Source of the DNA: Cryptomeria japonica
Lineage: Eukaryota; Streptophyta; Pinopsida; Cupressales; Cupressaceae
Length of the DNA: 64,000 nt
NCBI RefSeq assembly: GCF_030272615.1
Contig: NC_081406.1
Location: 186,470,770 to 186,534,769 of the forward strand
Reading direction: 5' to 3'
Part shown: in pieces, positions 58,361 through 64,000 of the stretch
Numbering within the stretch: position 1 is the first letter of the stretch
Layout: every line of letters starts with the position of its first letter
Made by a program: the position numbers and the translations under genes
The notes under the pieces: model-generated
Told to the model about the DNA's origin: nothing
What the model saw: only the letters and a program-made list of their open reading frames with translations
The model's database searches: none

Positions 58361-59915
58361 ATGAAGGATCATCTAGAAGGCTCATGAAGCCCATTATCTT
58401 TGGTGTTGGCCATGACAAAATAGCATCCATCTTTGTTGGATCCATCTTCAAATTCCCTTGTGAGATCACAAAGCCAAGGCAGACAAGTTCTTGCTTCATG
58501 AAGACACTCTTCTCCGTGTTGATCATCAATTTTTCATCATGCATCTTCTTCAAAACCAGGTTCAAGTACTTCGAATGCTCCTCCTTTGTCTTGCTAAACA
58601 CAAGTATATCATCAAGATAAACCATAACAAATTTACCAATGAAGTCTTTCAATACCTCATTCATGAGGTGCATAAATGTGCTTGGGGCATTGGATAGCCC
58701 AAATAGCATCACCAACCACTCATAGAGGCTTTCGTTTGTTTTAAAAGCATTCTTCCACTCATCTCCTTTCCTTATTCTGATTTGATGGTACCCACTCTTG
58801 AGGTCAATCTTGGAGTAATATCAAGCCCCTCCCAAATAGTCCATTAGGTCCTCAATTCTAGGCATAGGGAACCTATATCTTATGGTGATCCTATTGATGG
58901 CTCTAGAATCTATACAAAGCCTCCAATTACCATCCTTCTTGGGTGCTAGGACTGTTGGGACAACGCATGGACTGAGACTCTTTCTCACCAACCCCTTATC
59001 CAACAATTCTTGTACTTGCTTGGCAATCTCCTCATTTTGAGATGGAGTCATCTTGTAGGCTAGTTTGTTTGGTAATGTAGCCCCCAATATGAAGTCAATC
59101 TAATGGATTATGTCTCTAATATGTGGAAATGTATGAGGCATCTCTTCCACCATTATACCCTTATATCTTTCCATCAATTGTTGCACCGCCTTGGGAACTT
59201 CTCCCTCACCATGGTTATGCAAATCAGGACTATTTTTGGGCTTCAAAATCAGAGCATATCCTTGGGCTCCTTCTTCCCTTAGGGTGTCTAAAAAATATTT
59301 CCCAATCACTATCATTACACTTGACCCAATGTGTTTATCCATACTCTCATTCGATAAAGGATCCATCTTGTATTTGTTTCCATTTTTGGTTATGAGAAAG
59401 GAGTTTGTCTTCCCATCATGTTGGGATTGTACATCATATTTCCATGGATGCCCTAAGAACAAGTGACAAGCATCCATGGGAATTAAATCACATAATATTC
59501 TATCTTTATACTCCCCTGTCTCAAACTCTACCCAATATTGTTCATCCACTAAGACTTGTTGCTCCTTATTCAACCATGACACCTTGTAGGTGTTAGCATG
59601 AGGTAATCTTTTCAATTTCAATTTATCTACCATCTCCATGGAAACCAAATTCTCACTGGAACCCGAATCAACTATTACCTTGCATAGCTTACCATAGGCC
59701 TTGCATGTGGTTTTGAATAATTTCTTTCTCTGAGGAGGTTCCTTTGTTTGAGGCACCTTCAACATGGTTCTCCTCATCATCAAGATTTCTCCATCATGAG
59801 TTGGGGTTGCACTTCCAATTGGGGAATTGACACTTTGGCAATCCTCTTCCTGGATCAACTGGTTCCTTCTCTCTCCTCCATGAGAGCTTGAGACTTTCTC
59901 AGGACACTTGTTCAT
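58361..59915 (-). pseudogene. Chromovirus protease and reverse transcriptase
   Basis: Protease: VIVDSGSSENLVS near 59670. The RT begins at MTPSQNEEIAKQVQELLDKG and has the YLDD box ([20 protein letters not shown]) near 58620-58680. Stops at about 59100 (TAG) and 58818 (TGA) are at expected Gln and Arg sites. The frame ends in SWPTPK followed by a foreign 26-bp insert at the deletion junction (58370-58395), in place of the normal RT-RNase H connection. Confidence 0.88.
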
Positions 59916-60970
59916 GGTATGTCATACTTGGTTGCAATTGAAGCATCTCCTTGTGAAGACACTGGTACCTCTCCTTGGTCCTCCAAACCTACCCCTTCCA
60001 TTGGGTCTCCTTCCTCTAAAGCCTCCTCTTGAACCTGAGTCTCCACTTTGCTCTTGTTGGGTAGACTCACCTTGGGGTTTTTGAAACTGACATATTCCCC
60101 AAAAATTTCCTTTTCCTCTAAAGTTCTTGCCTCCTCTTCCCCTACCATACTGTTCACCTTTCCTCCTAAACTTATCCTCCACCCTCAAAGTCATTTGAAA
60201 GCACTTATCTATTGTTTTAAGAGTAATCAAACTCATCTCATCTTGAATGTTAAATTTGAGTCCATTCAAGTACCTAGTAACCTTCCCCTTTTCATATTCA
60301 TGGTGCCTTGATATCAAACTCAATTTGTGAAATTCCTTTGTGTAGGAAGCCACATCCAAATCATTCTATTTTAAGTTTTGCATTCTCCCATAAAGTTGCA
60401 CTTCATAATCAGCAGGCATGAATTGGGCTTTGATTTTGGACACCATCTTGTCCCAAGAGTGAATCATGCTCCTTCCCATCTTCACCCTTTCACCCTAAGT
60501 ATAGTTCCACTAGGTCAAAGCATCAAAGCAACACCCTTTAGTTTGGTCTTTGCAAACTTCACCTTCCTTTCCTCAGCCACTTCCTTGTAGTCAAAGTAAT
60601 CATTCAGAGCATCTATCCAATCCACAAGTTTTTCAACATTCATCTTCCCACTCTAGGTAGGTATCTCCATCTTGGCCTCTAAAGAGTCTTTTCCTATTGT
60701 CTTTAGGGCTTCAAGGAATGGTCTCTAATCTATAGGTATCTCTACCTCCTTCCTTTGGGGTTCTTATTCTTCTTCCCCTTTCTCCTCTTCTCCATCATAA
60801 TCCTCATCTAGCCTTATCCCTTTCTTCATTGCCTTTAGTTCAGCCTTGAGTGCCTCCTTGACTCTGGTCTTGATCATCTCTTCCATCTCTTGGAACTTCT
60901 TAGCCACTTTTATGGTCATCCCCTTTGGAAGCATTATGCTAGCCTCTCCTTCACTTTCTTTTGCTGACAT
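59916..60970 (-). pseudogene. Chromovirus GAG
   Basis: It starts at the ATG at 60970 (MSAKESEGEASIMLPKG). It includes an acidic segment, the GAG core (KLVDWIDALNDYFDY, MIHSWDKMVSKIKAQFMPADY, SYTKEFHKLSL), an Arg/Gly-rich stretch and a zinc knuckle CFNCNQV-stop-HTMNKC. A tgctttga octamer duplicated near 60520 shifts the frame. Stops are mainly TAG, with one TAA and one TGA, again at Gln or Arg positions. Confidence 0.85.
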
Positions 60971-61013
60971 ACACCAAGTCTCACTTCCCTACAATTAGAT
61001 TGTAGAACCTTTT

Positions 61014-61026
61014 GGCTCTGATACCA
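61014..61026 (-). other. Primer-binding site (initiator tRNA-Met) of the chromovirus
   Basis: On the minus strand TGGTATCAGAGCC begins three bases inside the 5' LTR edge (61030). Confidence 0.9.
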
Positions 61027-61029
61027 ATA

Positions 61030-63683
61030 TGATGCAGAGCCTTTAAAGGATTATGTTTTACTAGACAACTTCTTGAACATAACCCCAGAAATGATAGGAC
61101 CAACTTGAGATCAAACTCACAACAACCTCAGACCCTATAAAAGACTCTAAATATTAGTGGAAGCATTCAAGGTATGATGTACAACTCATCATACAATTCT
61201 AAGCCTTAACCCTTCAAGGCTTCAACACACACTCACTAGTCATACTTGGATATAGTATGAGGAACAATAGGTAGTGATTAGGAAACCTTTGAACATGTTA
61301 AGGATAACCTTTGTAGACTCCAAATGAGACTAGATTGACCACAACCTTCACTCTAGAGTTTGACACAACATGGGCCACACTTTGGCTTAATATCCCTTCA
61401 ACGATAGACAACCCCAATACACACAACCACAGAGACTATGAACTATTAGGATAATCGGTGGACAACTGAGAGGGGGGTGAATTAGTTGTCAACATATTAT
61501 AAAAATTTAAGCACACAAAAACCTTTTATCAGAATGCATAGACCAAATACCAGAATAGAAGATATAACAATTAAGCACAAACATAAATCACAGAACAATT
61601 ACCAACCATCCATAACACTAGGATTTGTACGTGGAAAACCCAGTAAAGGGAAAAACAACGGTGAGAATCCTACCCATAGTCAAATAATACTTCTGTAGTA
61701 AATATGTGATTACAATAAAAGGGGCCTACACATGCAGGAAGGCCAACAACCTAGAGTGCATTTCTCATCACAAAAGGAGCCTCACTAACTACAAAAGAAA
61801 TCCAAACTACAATCTGGAAAGATGAATCAACTACAATAATAACATATCCTATGCCTGAGTACAGTTCCAGTTAAGCTCAATACCAAAGGTCTTAAACCTC
61901 TTACACATTCCCAATTCTATCACCTATGATCGACCAAAACCTCTACATATGATTACAACTTTATTCACATATAGATAATCCCATAACCTTAATCCCATAC
62001 CACGATCTACAAAGAGATCTTAAATCATATTTATACAAACCCAAGAATTAAACAATTAGCTCGGCCACCTAAAATATAGTATAATAGATCCATTACATAA
62101 TCCCTTGAACCAATGATAAACCAAGTCAACCTAAGATCGAAACAAAATAAACCAAACAATAAATCCAACCGGTGATGCATTAGGAGCATCAACCAACACA
62201 TTACATAAACTGGTCCATAACCTAATAGAATAACACTAGACCCAAAATAGGTTGCCCTAAGCCAAATGAAACGCCATGAACAAGATAACCATTAGCATCC
62301 TGATAACCTTCTAGAAGCCACACCAACACCAATTATCGGATTCATCAAAAGATCTTCAACAAAGCTCTATCGATAAAACCCTTACTGGTAACCAAAAGGC
62401 TTACTAGAACAAATGATAGCATCCAGATCATCAAATCTTTAATGAACTGAATGTGATACGCATCAAGAACACATGAATAACCAATCCAAACCAATTCCAA
62501 CAACCAGACCAAACCGGAGACAAATCTCCATATCAACATCAAAGACCAACCACTCTAGCGGAAGCCGATAAACAACAAAATAGCTAATGTTGACATCAAT
62601 GACAAACATCAATGCAACACATAATCAATTCCTCCAAATTTTCAACATGAACACCACTTGTATACACAAAATGGAATGATTCAACAAGGTCTAAAACATG
62701 TCACAAACTTAGGCATTGATACTTTGGATTGTCCTTGGAAACCAATGTTGTCCTACTAGCCCTAAAGCCCCAATTAGGCCACTTTTACAGAGGGTCTACC
62801 CTCTAAATTGATCAAAGAAACAAACCACCACATGTAATACCTTCCAACAACCTTCAAACCACCAAATCCATCAACATTTGGGGTCAAAACTCTTCCACTT
62901 CTACCTAGTTCACAAATCACAGTCAAACCCATAACTTGTGACATGAGGATGCCAGGTTAAAAATGGTTGGACCTCTCTCCACCCTTCACAGCCATCCTTT
63001 CAACCCTCAAAATCTTATATTATACTTCTAAACTTGAAATCTGCCAAGTTGTGTAATCTTTGGGTCGGGGAATGTCAAGTTATTACAATATTTGTCCAAA
63101 CCCTAGGGTAAGAGGGTTTGTAGACCCGTAAGAGGAAATTGAGTAGTTCTCTCTCCTAACTATACTAAAACACTTGAAACCACCTTGAGGAGGAATCCAA
63201 CTCAATATAATATCATGCCAAACACATCTCAGGTCTGTACCAATTCGTACAAGAGAAAATCAGAGGTCTATTATGAGAGTTTGCAAGAAAATCACAGAGA
63301 ATGCAGTGATGTTTTTGTATTTCTTCAACAACAAAAATTACAATCTCAACCTCAAGGGTCTTATAAATTATTACATGCCTTCCCTTAACTAGCCCAGCCG
63401 ATTTTTGAATTGGTCGGCCATTGGAAACCACTTTGGCAAAACATTATCAACTTTGACAACAAAAGTTGCAAAGTTGCTCATGCAACTTTTGCAACTTTTT
63501 ACAACTTTGACGTGTATAAGAAAAAACCCTCAAAACACCCTTCAACCATTACATATAGGCCACATATGCCTCAAAAACATGATTTCCAATGATTTCTTCC
63601 TATTTCCACATGTGGATGACCTTTGACCATAGTTGACCTACTAGGTCCTGATAGGGTACTGTATATGGTGAAAAGTGGAAACA
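61030..63683 (-). repeat. 5' LTR of the chromovirus, interrupted
   Basis: Homologous to 55855-57298 on both sides of the insertion at 61445-62647. Confidence 0.85.
61445..62647 (-). mobile_element. Solo LTR (family B) nested in the chromovirus 5' LTR
   Basis: 1203 bp flanked by ggaac (61440-61444) and tgaac (62648-62652). Its + strand start, ggacaactgagaggggggtg, matches the start of the copy at 47153 (gacaactgagaaggggggtg). It gives an order of events: chromovirus first, this insertion later. Confidence 0.85.
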
Positions 63684-64000
63684 ATCAATATTGAAAGACT
63701 AAATGAATTCAACCACAAAACCCTAGCCTAACAATCAACAAAGATCCACCATAACATATTAAGATTACCTAAGACAATTTAAATCAAATGAAATCACAAA
63801 GATTATACCATCACATGTCCAATAGGGTTTGAATCTTCATTCTTCGTATCTCCATTGATCTTGCTTGATATATTTGCTCTCAAATTTTATGTGTGCACAA
63901 GAGCTCAACAAAGAACGGAAATGTGGTTGCAAGTAGGCTTGATCGTATATGAAAGTTCAAATGTTAGGATACTTGATTAGAATGCATAGGGTTGATAATG
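63684..64000. other. Window end, no supported feature
   Basis: No coding region, repeat border or RNA gene recognised. Confidence 0.5.

Larger units (their letters stand above)
55855..63683 (-). mobile_element. Ty3/gypsy chromovirus with internal deletion and a nested solo LTR
   Basis: LTRs at 55855-57298 (3') and 61030-63683 (5') bracket a minus-strand internal region with an initiator-Met primer site, gag, protease, RT, the end of integrase and a chromodomain. Subtracting the 1203-bp nested LTR and its duplication, the two LTRs are 1444 and about 1446 bp. RNase H and the front of integrase are deleted. No matching target duplication was found. Confidence 0.88.

Noticed and set aside
1-64000. 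tRNA or rRNA genes
   Set aside because: Only tRNA-like promoter boxes in SINE heads and tRNA-complementary primer sites were found; no cloverleaf or rRNA segment is visible by eye.

Overview
The window looks like nuclear DNA of a seed plant, most likely a gymnosperm (conifer). The reasons are spliced genes with GT-AG introns, kilobase-long introns full of repeats, very low gene density, and nested Ty1/copia and Ty3/gypsy LTR retrotransposons, LINEs, SINE-like elements and solo LTRs. The lineage is an inference from genome style and from the polygalacturonase, not a measured placement.

Only one host gene looks intact: a nine-exon secreted polygalacturonase (GH28) on the + strand at 18950-26076. 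Its 459 codons keep every splice phase and all catalytic motifs. Its large introns hold a nested palindrome, a roughly 1.6-kb array of foldback units, and a 93-bp repeat shared by introns 2 and 8.

Layout. 0.5-1.4 kb: a long-period tandem repeat. 1.9-9.75 kb: a decayed multi-exon gene of unknown function on the minus strand, apparently split by a nearly intact Tork-like Copia element (2202-8213) with matching 894-bp LTRs, a 5-bp target duplication and one premature TAG. 10-11 kb: an almost pure A/T island flanked by palindromic motifs. 11-12.1 kb: a 3' Copia remnant. 14.7-17.7 kb: two LINE fragments. 18.9-26.1 kb: polygalacturonase. 28-30.5 kb: a Copia-type LTR with primer-binding site and a decayed Ty3/gypsy integrase. 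30.9-42.0 kb: a Tat-lineage Ty3/gypsy element with its 5' LTR, a long leader, gag, protease, a G-patch, RT, two RNase H domains and integrase, truncated against an inverted LTR fragment. 43.8-49.6 kb: a plant-mobile-domain (PMD) reading frame on the + strand, interrupted by a LINE unit that carries an extra 568-codon frame and by a solo LTR. 49.7-53 kb: microsatellites, an LTR copy, a SINE with target duplications and a solo LTR. 53.9-55.4 kb: a solo LTR of the Tat family. 55.9-63.7 kb: a Ty3/gypsy chromovirus on the minus strand with an internal deletion; one of its LTRs is itself interrupted by a solo LTR.

Two patterns stand out. First, premature stops in several element frames are nearly all explained by C-to-T changes (CAG to TAG, CGA to TGA) in otherwise unshifted frames; the PMD frame has nine, all TAG. 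Second, a short motif (TAGCGCAT and close variants) occurs about 45 times in three non-coding blocks, two in the leader of the Tat element and one upstream of the PMD frame.
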